From the NCBI GenBank assembly GCA_022821685.1, contig JAJEDD010000044.1:1-64000 (forward strand): a stretch of 64,000 bases of DNA. Direction: 5' to 3'. The DNA is from Acidimicrobiia bacterium. GTDB lineage: Bacteria > Actinomycetota > Acidimicrobiia > Acidimicrobiales > Aldehydirespiratoraceae. Below are positions 25,168 through 32,772 of this stretch, in pieces. The notes under the pieces are model-generated. The model searched no databases. It saw only the letters and a list, made by a program, of their open reading frames with translations, and had not been told where the DNA came from. Position numbers and translations under genes: made by a program. Position 1 is the first letter of the stretch. Each line of letters opens with the position of its first letter.

Positions 25168-26628
25168 CTAGGCACCGAGCAGCAGGAGCAGGCCGATGAT
25201 GGTGTAGGCCACCATCACGGCCAGCATCGGGTACTGCGAGCGCATGGCCAGCGGGCCGGGCCAGCGCTCCACCGCCCGGTCGTGGGCCACCGCCACCGCC
25301 AGCACATGGCCGGCGGCAATGGCCGCGGTCTGCGTCCAGGCGATGGCGTCGGTGGAGATGGCGGTGTAGTCCACCAGGCGGGTGGCCGTGCCGAACAGGT
25401 CCCAGCCCCGGCCGAAGGGGTCCGACAGGTGGGTGATGATCAGCTGGCCCTCCAGCAGCAGATAGCTGAAGTAGTGGGCGATGGTGTACGCCGCAGCGAT
25501 GGGGACCAGCGAGGGGGCGAAGGCCTCGGCCAGCTCCCGCTCGGTGTCGCCGGTGATGGCGGCCATGCCCGCGATGGCGGCCCTGTAGAGCACGAACACT
25601 GCGAAGATCACGAACACCAGCCCCACGGTGTTGACCGCGGTCAGCTCCCAGCCGGTGCGCTCGGCGGCCACGTCGAGCCATACCGAGCTGCGGGTGAAGC
25701 CGTCGAAGGTGGTGGAGCCCAGCACCACGAGGATGAACGCCACCGTGCCCCGCTTGATGGGCAGGGCAGACAGGCCGGCCAGCGGCATCCGCAGCCTCAG
25801 AACCGGCGCGGATTGCTCCCTAGCGTCGCGCTTCGCGGCGTTGTCGCTCCCGCTCTTGTTCGCTGCGCTCACGGGCCGCTCGGGCCACGGGGCGCCATCT
25901 TGGCGGTGAAGCGGCGCCATGGCCGACAGCATGGTGAACAGCACGCCGAAGCCCTCGGCGTCGCGCTGCCAGCCCCGGCCGAAGACGGCCGCGCCGGCCA
26001 GTTGCGCCACGGTGTAGGCGGCCAGGCACGCGCCCAGCACCCGGATGTTGGTGCTGTCGTGGAAGGCGAGCTCGAGCCACAGGAAGCCGAAGATGGCCGC
26101 CACCGCCCACCACTGGTTGCCGCCGCCCCGATCAGCGTCGTGGGCTGCGTCCGGGCCGCGGAGGCGGGCTGCGCCGTCAGCGAGAGTCCGAAACGGGCTC
26201 AGGTGGGCCCACACGTCGCCCACCAGCGCCGACACGGCCTGGAGCCCGACCCAGAAGATGATGTAGACCGCAACCGGCAGGATGTTGACCGACGGGTTGG
26301 TGTTGCTGGCCAACCCGGCGTAGAGAAGCACACCCAGCGCGACCAGGCCGGCGGCGCCCATCACTCGCGACAGCACCCGACAGGCCGCCTGGAACGGCCC
26401 GCCGAGTACCCGCCCGGCTGCCAAGGCCCGGAACTTGGGCGTGTCCCAGAACATGCCGAGCGCCACAAACGAGGCGGCCACCGCCAACGAGGCGGCCCAA
26501 GCGAGCTGCCACAGCGGCACGGGCAGGTCGAGGCGTCCGCCCACGCCGTGGGCTCCGGCGGGGTCGGCCATGGCCCACAGCGCCCCCGCGGCCAGTGCGC
26601 CTGCGGCCAGGATCGGCCGCGCCCTCAT
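25168..26628 (-). CDS. Polytopic membrane protein of unknown function
   Basis: 486 aa with about 11-12 predicted membrane helices; an N-terminal signal-like segment ends AGAHGVGG. Segments such as SVNILPVAVYIIFWVG and ISALVGDVWAHLSPF resemble an actinobacterial family often labelled fenitrothion hydrolase, a name I would not trust for function. Between helices, residues ~243-270 (APWPERPVSAANKSG and following) are encoded by a partial copy of the interspersed 129-bp element, read in frame. Whether the protein still folds is open. The tRNA-Val gene lies upstream. Confidence 0.75.
   Translation of the reverse strand: MRARPILAAGALAAGALWAMADPAGAHGVGGRLDLPVPLWQLAWAASLAVAASFVALGMFWDTPKFRALAAGRVLGGPFQAACRVLSRVMGAAGLVALGVLLYAGLASNTNPSVNILPVAVYIIFWVGLQAVSALVGDVWAHLSPFRTLADGAARLRGPDAAHDADRGGGNQWWAVAAIFGFLWLELAFHDSTNIRVLGACLAAYTVAQLAGAAVFGRGWQRDAEGFGVLFTMLSAMAPLHRQDGAPWPERPVSAANKSGSDNAAKRDAREQSAPVLRLRMPLAGLSALPIKRGTVAFILVVLGSTTFDGFTRSSVWLDVAAERTGWELTAVNTVGLVFVIFAVFVLYRAAIAGMAAITGDTERELAEAFAPSLVPIAAAYTIAHYFSYLLLEGQLIITHLSDPFGRGWDLFGTATRLVDYTAISTDAIAWTQTAAIAAGHVLAVAVAHDRAVERWPGPLAMRSQYPMLAVMVAYTIIGLLLLLGA
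25823..25893 (+). repeat. Partial interspersed element (copy B) inside a coding gene
   Basis: Shares a run of about 40 bp, from CCCGCTCTTGTTCGCTGCGC on through the following GGGCCGCTCGGGCCACGG, with copies A, C and D. The ends of the element are missing or diverged. Confidence 0.8.
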
Positions 26629-26714
26629 GAACCCAACACCGGGTCTGTGGGCTCTGCGACTATCCGGGCCTCGAACGGCGGCTGTCCGGCATCGCGGCTC
26701 TGTGACTGCACCGG

Positions 26715-26788
26715 TGGGCGATACTGGACTCGAACCAGTGACCTCTGCCGTGTGAAGGCAGCGCTCTAGCCATCTGAGCTAATCGCCC
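26715..26788 (-). tRNA. tRNA-Val (anticodon CAC)
   Basis: The minus strand gives GGGCGAT at the 5' end pairing with ATCGCCC, D arm TAGCTCAGATGG, anticodon stem CTGCC/GGCAG with loop TTCACAC, T arm GGTTCGAGTCC and discriminator A. No CCA is encoded. Confidence 0.94.
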
Positions 26789-26953
26789 GAGACGAGCGAG
26801 GCTACCACCGACCCCCCGACCGGACTACGAGGGCCAGACCGGATCATTCCCCGGCGAGTAGCCGGAAATGAACATGGGATGCATCAGTCCTTGCGGACAC
26901 CAGCCGCTTTTAATACGTTGCATGAGGTTGTTGATCAAGGTTTGGAGGGCCGT

Positions 26954-27328
26954 ATGGGAACGTTCACAGTCACGCTGGGAGTCGGCGACCCGCAGGGGTG
27001 CCGTTACGAGAACGTGGAGGTCATGGTCGATTCTGGCGCCGCGTACACCGTGCTGCCAGCCTCGATGCTCGAGAGGCTCGGCGTGACGCCATACGACATG
27101 CGGGGCTTCGTCCTGGCCGACGGAGACCGCGTGGAGCGGGGCTTCGGCAGGACTTGGATGCGCCTCGACGGCAAGCAGGACATGTCGCCTGTCGTGTTCT
27201 GGCACGAGGACTCGCTGCCGCTTCTGGGTGCCGTGACCCTGGAGATCTTCGGCCTCGGCATCGATCCGGTGAACGCCCGGCTCATCGACATCGACGCCTA
27301 CGTGCTGTCCACACAAGCCGCAGCCTGA
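26954..27328 (+). CDS. Retropepsin-like clan AA aspartic protease family protein
   Basis: 124 aa. The active-site motif VDSGAAYTVLP (~30-40) and the downstream LLGAVTLE (~94) match single-domain retropepsin-like proteins found in bacteria. ATG 26954 is chosen because GGAGG lies 5 nt upstream; the frame opens earlier. No membrane segment. Function unknown. A diverged second member lies at 56189-56614. It is convergent with the amidase gene. Confidence 0.75.
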   Translation: MGTFTVTLGVGDPQGCRYENVEVMVDSGAAYTVLPASMLERLGVTPYDMRGFVLADGDRVERGFGRTWMRLDGKQDMSPVVFWHEDSLPLLGAVTLEIFGLGIDPVNARLIDIDAYVLSTQAAA

Positions 27329-27375
27329 CCCACCCGCCGGAGCAACCGAACCGCCGCAAAGAGGCTGCCGCAGAA

Positions 27376-29148
27376 TCAGGTGTCGGCGAGCCGCTCGAGG
27401 GCGGCTACCAGCTCCTCGGCGTGTGCGATCCCTTCGGCGACCTCCTCTGCCCGCAGCAACTCCTCATAGAAGTTCTTGTGCAGCGACTGGACGTATCCAA
27501 GCAGCAGGCGCAGCCGTTCGGCCTCCTCGCCCTCACTGCCGATCAGTCTTTGGGCGTTGTCGATCAGCTGACGGTGCGATCCAAGCTTCCACCCCTTGCG
27601 CTTGGAGATGGCATTGATGCAATGGGCGACGGCGCCCCAGGCCTTCTCGCCGGCCTGAAGACGGTCACCAGACGCCAGTTCGGCTCGGGCATGGCGCAGG
27701 AACTCCGCACTGATCAGAGGCATCCTGGCCTCCGCTGTGATCGGGGCTATTGGGTCTAGGGCTAGGAGATCTTCCAGCACGGCGATGGTTTCTAGGACGG
27801 CCAGGTCCTCTAGCTGGTGGCCCACTGCCTGCAGGCCGATGGGCACGCCCTCGCGGCTGAAACCGCAGCACACCGTGGCGGCCGGGCGCCGGGTGAGGTT
27901 GGCCAGAGGCGTGAAGCGGAACCAGTTGGGAGTCTCGACACCGTTGATGGTGCCGTGCCCGCCCGGGGCGGGGGCCTGACCCGCCAGCGTGGGCAGCAAC
28001 AGCGCGTCGTAGCCGTCCATCAGCTCCGCCAGCGCGATGGACAGCTCGCCGGCCTGTCGACGGGCCTCGTAGATCGACTCCGACGTGGCCCGGCCCGACT
28101 CGTACACGTCCTCCAACATCGTTATCAGGACGTCGGTGACGTTGTCCCACTCGTCGGTGCCGTACAGCGGGCGCAACGCCGGGCCGATCAGCCCTCCGAA
28201 GAACAGCTGCAGGAACGACCCCGGCACCGCGGTGATCTCCGTGTGAGCCTCGTCGACCTCGACGCCCTCCGCCGCCAGGCGCTGCACCGCGGCCTCGCAC
28301 GCCGTCGCAATCTCGGAGTCGACCGGCCCGCCGTCGAGCGACGGCGCCCACAGCACCCGGTCCGGCAGCCGGGGGCTGTCGAGCGCGGCCCGCCACGACG
28401 CCTCCGGCTTGGGCAGGCTGCGCAGGTCGGCCGGATCGGGCCCGACCAGCGAGTCGAGGCACAGCGCCACGTCGCGGATGAGGCGGGCCATCGGACCCAC
28501 GCACGACAGGTCGATCAGACCCGACGGCGGCGGGCCGCTCGGCACCCGGCCGTGGCTGGTCTTGATGCCCGACAGACCGCACAGCGCCGATGGGATGCGG
28601 ATCGAGCCGCCGCCGTCGGAGCCGGTGCCCACCGGGACCATGCCCGAGGCCACCGCCGCGCCGGTGCCGCCCGAGGACCCGCCCGGCGAGCGCTCTGGGT
28701 TCCACGGGTTGAGCGTGGCCCCGAACCTGGGGTTGTAGGTGTCGCCCATGCAGCCGTGCTCGGGAGTGTTGGTCTTGCCCACGACCACACAGCCCGCGGC
28801 CCGCATCCGGGCCACCTCGATGCAGTCGGACGCGGCCGGAGGGTCGTTGCGGGTGTACATGGCGCCCTTGGAGGTACAGAACCCGGCCGCATCGGCCAGA
28901 TCCTTCACCCCGATCGGGATCCCGGCCAGCGGGCCTGCCTCGTCGCCGGCATCGAGGCGCTCGTCGATGGCCGCAGCCTGGGCCCGGGCACCGTCGGCGT
29001 CTACGGCCACGAAGGCGTTCAGCACCGAATTCAGGGCCTCTATGCGCTCCAGCGCGTGGGCGGTGACCGCGGCGGCGGTGAGGCTGCGGTCGCGCACCAT
29101 GGCCGCCAAAGCCTCCACGGTCACGGTCCGGAAGTCGGGCACATCCAT
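27376..29148 (-). CDS. Amidase-signature hydrolase with C-terminal PaREP1/HEPN-like helical domain
   Basis: 590 aa. Residues ~1-470 are a complete amidase: GVKDLAD (catalytic Lys), SPGGSSGGTGAAVASG and GTGSDGGGSIRIPS carrying the Ser-cisSer-Lys triad. The C-terminal ~115 residues (SAEFLRHARAELASGDRLQA, AWGAVAHCINAISKRKGW, LHKNFYEELL) do not belong to amidases. They resemble PaREP1/HEPN-like helical proteins that normally stand alone. The domain border has a Met (RMPLIS), so this could be a fusion of two former genes. ATG 29148 is used. The amide substrate is unknown. Confidence 0.82.
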   Translation of the reverse strand: MDVPDFRTVTVEALAAMVRDRSLTAAAVTAHALERIEALNSVLNAFVAVDADGARAQAAAIDERLDAGDEAGPLAGIPIGVKDLADAAGFCTSKGAMYTRNDPPAASDCIEVARMRAAGCVVVGKTNTPEHGCMGDTYNPRFGATLNPWNPERSPGGSSGGTGAAVASGMVPVGTGSDGGGSIRIPSALCGLSGIKTSHGRVPSGPPPSGLIDLSCVGPMARLIRDVALCLDSLVGPDPADLRSLPKPEASWRAALDSPRLPDRVLWAPSLDGGPVDSEIATACEAAVQRLAAEGVEVDEAHTEITAVPGSFLQLFFGGLIGPALRPLYGTDEWDNVTDVLITMLEDVYESGRATSESIYEARRQAGELSIALAELMDGYDALLLPTLAGQAPAPGGHGTINGVETPNWFRFTPLANLTRRPAATVCCGFSREGVPIGLQAVGHQLEDLAVLETIAVLEDLLALDPIAPITAEARMPLISAEFLRHARAELASGDRLQAGEKAWGAVAHCINAISKRKGWKLGSHRQLIDNAQRLIGSEGEEAERLRLLLGYVQSLHKNFYEELLRAEEVAEGIAHAEELVAALERLADT

Positions 29149-29191
29149 CAAACGACGCCTTTCGCAGCGGGCTGGCAGTCTTCTGATTGAA

Positions 29192-30547
29192 TCAGGCGTC
29201 GCCGCCCGCGACGAGTCGCTCCACCAGGCGCTCTAGCCCCGCGACCCGCGATCCCTTCACCAGCACGGCACAGTCGGCGTCGAGGCCTCCTAGATCAGCT
29301 AGCACGGCGAGGGCGCCGTCGATGCCCTCAGCCTCGGTGACGGTGCCGCCGCCCGCTGCGTAGCCGGGGGCGTCTACCGCGATCACCTCTACGTCGAGCA
29401 GCTCGGCCAGCGAGCCGACGGCGGCGTGCTCGGCGGCTTCGTAGTCGCCCAGTTCGGCCATGGCGCCCAGCACGGCAATCCTGCGCCGCGCCCCGAGGGC
29501 GGCCAGGGCCCGCAGGGCGGCCCGCATCGACAGCGGGTTGGCGTTGTAGGTGTCGTTGAGCAGTCTGGCACCCCCGGCGAGCCGCACCGCCTCCATGCGC
29601 AGCGGCGACAGCGCCGGCGCCTCCAGACCCGCGGCCACATCCTCCAGCGACACGCCCAGCTCGATGCCCACCGCGGCTGCGGCCAGGGCATTGTCGACCG
29701 AGTGCGCTCCCCGAGCCCCCAGCCGGACAGGAGCCTCGCCGACGGGACTGCGTAGCACGAACCGGGGCATCAGATCATCGTTCAGGGCGATATCGAGGGC
29801 CTGCACTTCGCCGCCGTCGCCGAAGGTGACCACTCGGGCGTGACTGCCGTCCGCCATCGACATCACCTCGGGCACGCCCGCGTTGAGGAAGGCCACTCCC
29901 CCGTCGGCCGCGGCCGGGAGGGCCTCGACCAGTTCTCGCTTGGCCGACACCACTGCGGCCAGCGAACCGAGCTCGCTGGTGTGGGCCAGCCCCACAGTGG
30001 TGACCACGCCCATGGTGGGTCTGGCCACGCGACACAGATCGGCGATGTGTCCCGCCCCTCTCGACCCCATCTCCACCACCAGCGCCTCGGTGTCGGCGGG
30101 GGCAGACAGCAGCGTGATCGGCACTCCGATCTCGTTGTTGAACGACCGGGTGCTGGCCCACACCCGCCAGTCGGTGCCGAGCACGGCGGCCAGCAGGTCC
30201 TTGGTGGTGGTCTTGCCCACCGAGCCGGTGACGCCCACCACCGGCACCGTCCCGAGCCGGTGCCGAGCCGCCGCGGCCAGGACGGTGAGCGCGACGGCGG
30301 TGTCGTCCACCTCCACCGCGGCAGCGCCGGAAGCGGCCGGGCTGCGGGCGGTGAGATAGGCCGAAGCCCCCGCCGCGACCGCGTCGGCGATGAAGTCGTG
30401 GCCGTCGCGGTCGGCTGCCAGCGGCACGAACAGCATCCCCGGACGCACATCGCGGCTGTCCTGGGTGGCGCCGTCGACAACGGTGGCGCCGTCGCCGTGC
30501 AGTCGGCCCCCGGTGGCCGCCGCGATCTCCGCCAACGTCCAGCGCAC
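29192..30547 (-). CDS. murF: UDP-N-acetylmuramoyl-tripeptide--D-alanyl-D-alanine ligase
   Basis: Adds D-Ala-D-Ala to the peptidoglycan precursor; 451 aa. It shows a Mur-ligase N-terminal domain, the P-loop GVTGSVGKTTTKD, NNEIGVPITLL, EMGSRGAGHI and NDTYNANPLSMRAAL. GTG 30547 (VRWTLAEIAAATGG) matches the normal family start; the longer open frame covers the ddl promoter. It is divergent from ddl, which makes its D-Ala-D-Ala substrate, so the two steps share one intergenic region. Confidence 0.92.
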   Translation of the reverse strand: MRWTLAEIAAATGGRLHGDGATVVDGATQDSRDVRPGMLFVPLAADRDGHDFIADAVAAGASAYLTARSPAASGAAAVEVDDTAVALTVLAAAARHRLGTVPVVGVTGSVGKTTTKDLLAAVLGTDWRVWASTRSFNNEIGVPITLLSAPADTEALVVEMGSRGAGHIADLCRVARPTMGVVTTVGLAHTSELGSLAAVVSAKRELVEALPAAADGGVAFLNAGVPEVMSMADGSHARVVTFGDGGEVQALDIALNDDLMPRFVLRSPVGEAPVRLGARGAHSVDNALAAAAVGIELGVSLEDVAAGLEAPALSPLRMEAVRLAGGARLLNDTYNANPLSMRAALRALAALGARRRIAVLGAMAELGDYEAAEHAAVGSLAELLDVEVIAVDAPGYAAGGGTVTEAEGIDGALAVLADLGGLDADCAVLVKGSRVAGLERLVERLVAGGDA

Positions 30548-30603
30548 GCCACGAGTGTGGCACGCCCGGCCAAGAGTGCGGTTCACCGACCAGCGCCCGG
30601 CGC

Positions 30604-30609
30604 TAGCGT
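30604..30609 (+). promoter_or_regulatory. -10 box of ddl, leaderless type
   Basis: TAGCGT followed after 7 nt by GTG 30617. It supports the long form of Ddl that includes the repeat-coded N-terminus. Confidence 0.5.
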
Positions 30610-30616
30610 CGCCGGG

Positions 30617-31942
30617 GTGGAGGACCACACAGTCGCAGCCGCGAGCGATTCAGTGGCCGAGAGCGAGCAAACCGCCGGCGATAGCCGGGGCATCGGATGT
30701 CGGCGCGACACGAAACCCGACGTGAGGGCCAAAAGCGAGCAAGCCGCCGGCGATGGCCGGGGCATCGGATGTCGGCGCGACACGAAACCCGGCGTGAGGG
30801 CCGCAGGTGAGCGAGCCGCCGGCGATGGCCGGATCAGGCTGGTGGTGCTGTACGGGGGGCGCTCGGCCGAGCACGACGTGTCGTGCGTGTCGGCCCGCCA
30901 TGTGGTGGCCGCCGCCGACCCCACCAAGTACGTCGTCGAGCCGGTCGGCATCACTCGGCAGGGGCGCTGGGTGCAGGCCGCGGAGGCGATCCGAGCCCTG
31001 GAGGCGGGGCCGGACGCGCTGCCCGAGCGACTCAGCACCGCCGGTCCCGAGGTGGAACCCCTGCCGACGCTGGCCTCACGCCCCGACGCCGCGGCCACAG
31101 TGGTGCTGCCCGTCCTGCACGGCCCCAACGGCGAGGACGGCACCGTGCAGGGTCTGTTGGAACTGGCCGGGGTGCCCTACGCCGGCGCCGGAGTGCTGGC
31201 CTCGGCGCTGTGCATGGACAAGACCGCGGCCAACACCATGCTGGACGCGGCCGGCATCGCCCATGCCCGCTGGCGAAGCTTCACGCTCGACGATCCGTCC
31301 GCGACCGACGCCGAACTCGCCCGGAGCGTTGAGGCTCTCGTGGACGAACTGGGCCTGCCCGTGTTCGTCAAGCCGGCCAGCATGGGATCCTCGGTGGGCA
31401 TCACGAGGGCGGTCAACCGCCAGCGGGTGGCGGACGGCCTCCGTCTGGCGTCCCGCTATGACCGCCGCATCATCGTGGAGGAGGCAGTCACAGCCCGAGA
31501 GGTCGAGGTGGCCGTGCTGGGGAACGACGATCCCGAGGCCAGCCTGCCCGGCGAGGTCGTCCCCGGCGCCGAGTTCTACGACTATGCCGACAAATACGAG
31601 GACGGGGCCGAGTTGCTGATACCGGCCCCCCTAGACGACGACGAGGCCGCGGCGTGCCGGAGTCTGGCCATCGACGCCTACCGGGCCCTGCGGGTGGAGG
31701 GCCTGGCCCGGGTGGACTTCCTCTACGAGGACGGCCGATCCGGCCGCGGCGGCCGGGGCTGGCTGGTGAGCGAACTCAACACCATGCCCGGCTTCACCCC
31801 CATATCGATGTATCCCAAGCTGTGGGCGGCCAGCGGACTCTCCTACCCCCAGCTCATCGACCGGCTCGTGGCCCTGGCCCTGGAGCGGCACGCCCGGCGC
31901 GAGCAGCACGCCTTCACCGAGCCCACCCTTCACATCGACTGA
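30617..31942 (+). CDS. ddl: D-alanine--D-alanine ligase with repeat-coded N-terminal extension
   Basis: ATP-grasp enzyme forming D-Ala-D-Ala; 441 aa from GTG 30617. The core begins IRLVVLYGGRSAEHDVS (~residue 72) and contains GPNGEDGTVQG, CMDKTAANTM, VKPASMGSSVGI and SELNTMPGFTPISMYPK. Residues ~15-70 are an extension of tandem 24-residue units (SEQAAGDGRGIGCRRDTKP). An internal GTG at 30794 would remove most of it. Core length is normal. Divergent from murF. Confidence 0.9.
   Translation: MEDHTVAAASDSVAESEQTAGDSRGIGCRRDTKPDVRAKSEQAAGDGRGIGCRRDTKPGVRAAGERAAGDGRIRLVVLYGGRSAEHDVSCVSARHVVAAADPTKYVVEPVGITRQGRWVQAAEAIRALEAGPDALPERLSTAGPEVEPLPTLASRPDAAATVVLPVLHGPNGEDGTVQGLLELAGVPYAGAGVLASALCMDKTAANTMLDAAGIAHARWRSFTLDDPSATDAELARSVEALVDELGLPVFVKPASMGSSVGITRAVNRQRVADGLRLASRYDRRIIVEEAVTAREVEVAVLGNDDPEASLPGEVVPGAEFYDYADKYEDGAELLIPAPLDDDEAAACRSLAIDAYRALRVEGLARVDFLYEDGRSGRGGRGWLVSELNTMPGFTPISMYPKLWAASGLSYPQLIDRLVALALERHARREQHAFTEPTLHID
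30662..30836 (+). repeat. 72-bp direct repeat in the 5' part of ddl
   Basis: AGCGAGCAA(A/G)CCGCCGGCGA units begin at 30662 and 30734, and a third, partial unit begins near 30810. The first two units are almost identical over 72 bp. The period is a multiple of three, so the reading frame is kept. Confidence 0.88.
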
Positions 31943-31972
31943 TCGCCAGAACGGGCGCGCCCTCTCAGCCTC

Positions 31973-32377
31973 TCAGGGGTCGTTCGGCGGAACAATGACC
32001 TCGCACCGAGGGCCGCTGGCTCGGGCGATGCGACGATCGAGGGTGATCAGCGGCCATCCCACCGCCTCGGCTAGGGCGACGTACCACGCGTCGTAGGCGC
32101 TGACGTTGGCTCGCAATTCCCACACCCGCTCAGCAAAGGGAGCAAACGGGTAGCGCTCCATGTTGAGCCGAAGCAGGTCCCGGCACGCGGCTGTCGCCTC
32201 GAGGCGCGTGACCCATCCGGTCAGCTCCAGCCGCCGCAGCAGGTTCGTGGCTTCCGCTAGGACCAGTTCGGGCGCAGCCAAGGAAGCCGTAGAGATCGCA
32301 GCGCGAGCCCAAGAGCCGTCAGTCCGCGAATCGACTAGAGCGGCTACCAGCACCGACGAATCGACAACAGCGCTCAC
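31973..32377 (-). CDS. PIN-domain toxin, VapC type
   Basis: Predicted RNase toxin of 134 aa. PIN acidic residues are visible: VVDSSVLVAAL (Asp6), LAEATNLL (Glu), SAYDAWYVALAE and ITLDRRIA. The GTG start overlaps the antitoxin stop (GTGA). Pairs with the ribbon-helix-helix gene directly upstream. Likely cleaves tRNA or another RNA when the antitoxin is lost. Confidence 0.85.
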   Translation of the reverse strand: MSAVVDSSVLVAALVDSRTDGSWARAAISTASLAAPELVLAEATNLLRRLELTGWVTRLEATAACRDLLRLNMERYPFAPFAERVWELRANVSAYDAWYVALAEAVGWPLITLDRRIARASGPRCEVIVPPNDP

Positions 32378-32610
32378 TTGCGGTCAGCGTCACGGGCTTC
32401 AAGGATGACAGAGGCCGGAATCACGGTGCCCGAGGCATCGACGCGGCGGCGAACCTCGTTCATCACGGTCTCGATTGAAGGCAACCCAGAGAGCCGTTCC
32501 AGTTCGCCGAGCAGGTACTCCTGCATGGACTGACGCTTGAGAGCGGCTCGGGCCGCCAGCTCATCGCGAACTTCCTCGGGCACATTCCTGATGGTGATCT
32601 GAACTGGCAT
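32374..32610 (-). CDS. Antitoxin of the VapBC/FitAB type
   Basis: 78 aa. It has an N-terminal ribbon-helix-helix of the FitA/VapB class (ITIRNVPEEVRDELAARA, then SMQEYLLGEL) and a C-terminal toxin-binding tail. It overlaps vapC by 4 nt. A perfect inverted repeat sits just upstream of the ATG and is a likely autoregulatory operator. Confidence 0.83.
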   Translation of the reverse strand: MPVQITIRNVPEEVRDELAARAALKRQSMQEYLLGELERLSGLPSIETVMNEVRRRVDASGTVIPASVILEARDADRK

Positions 32611-32612
32611 GC

Positions 32613-32625
32613 AGGCATTTTGCCT
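32613..32625. promoter_or_regulatory. Inverted repeat, probable VapB operator
   Basis: AGGCA-TTT-TGCCT, 2 nt upstream of the antitoxin ATG. Confidence 0.4.
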
Positions 32626-32759
32626 TCAGTGCCAGCAGTTTGCAATTGCCCGGTTGGTTGTAGCGGATGGCGGCGGCCCACTATCAAGACTCGGGAACCG
32701 GTCCGCGGCCATGCTGCAATTCTCAACGGCGGTTGTGGGCCTCTGGCGCCCGCAGGCAC

Positions 32760-32765
32760 TAGAAC
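32760..32765 (+). promoter_or_regulatory. -10 box of the acyl reductase-HAD gene, leaderless type
   Basis: TAGAAC followed after 7 nt by GTG 32773. Confidence 0.35.
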
Positions 32766-32772
32766 TAGCGGC

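Noticed and set aside
26851..26865. CCGGC-GAGTA-GCCGG hairpin as a terminator
   Set aside because: Five-base stem with no T-run and no gene end at suitable distance.
26825..26950. Protein-like minus-strand tail (NNLMQRIKSGW) opposite the retropepsin leader
   Set aside because: Short, no domain, and the rest of that frame is antisense to the retropepsin gene; possibly a relic but unsupported.
29840..30616. N-terminal 259 codons of the 700-codon frame ending in Ddl
   Set aside because: Antisense to murF; Ddl has its own -10 box and GTG at 30617.
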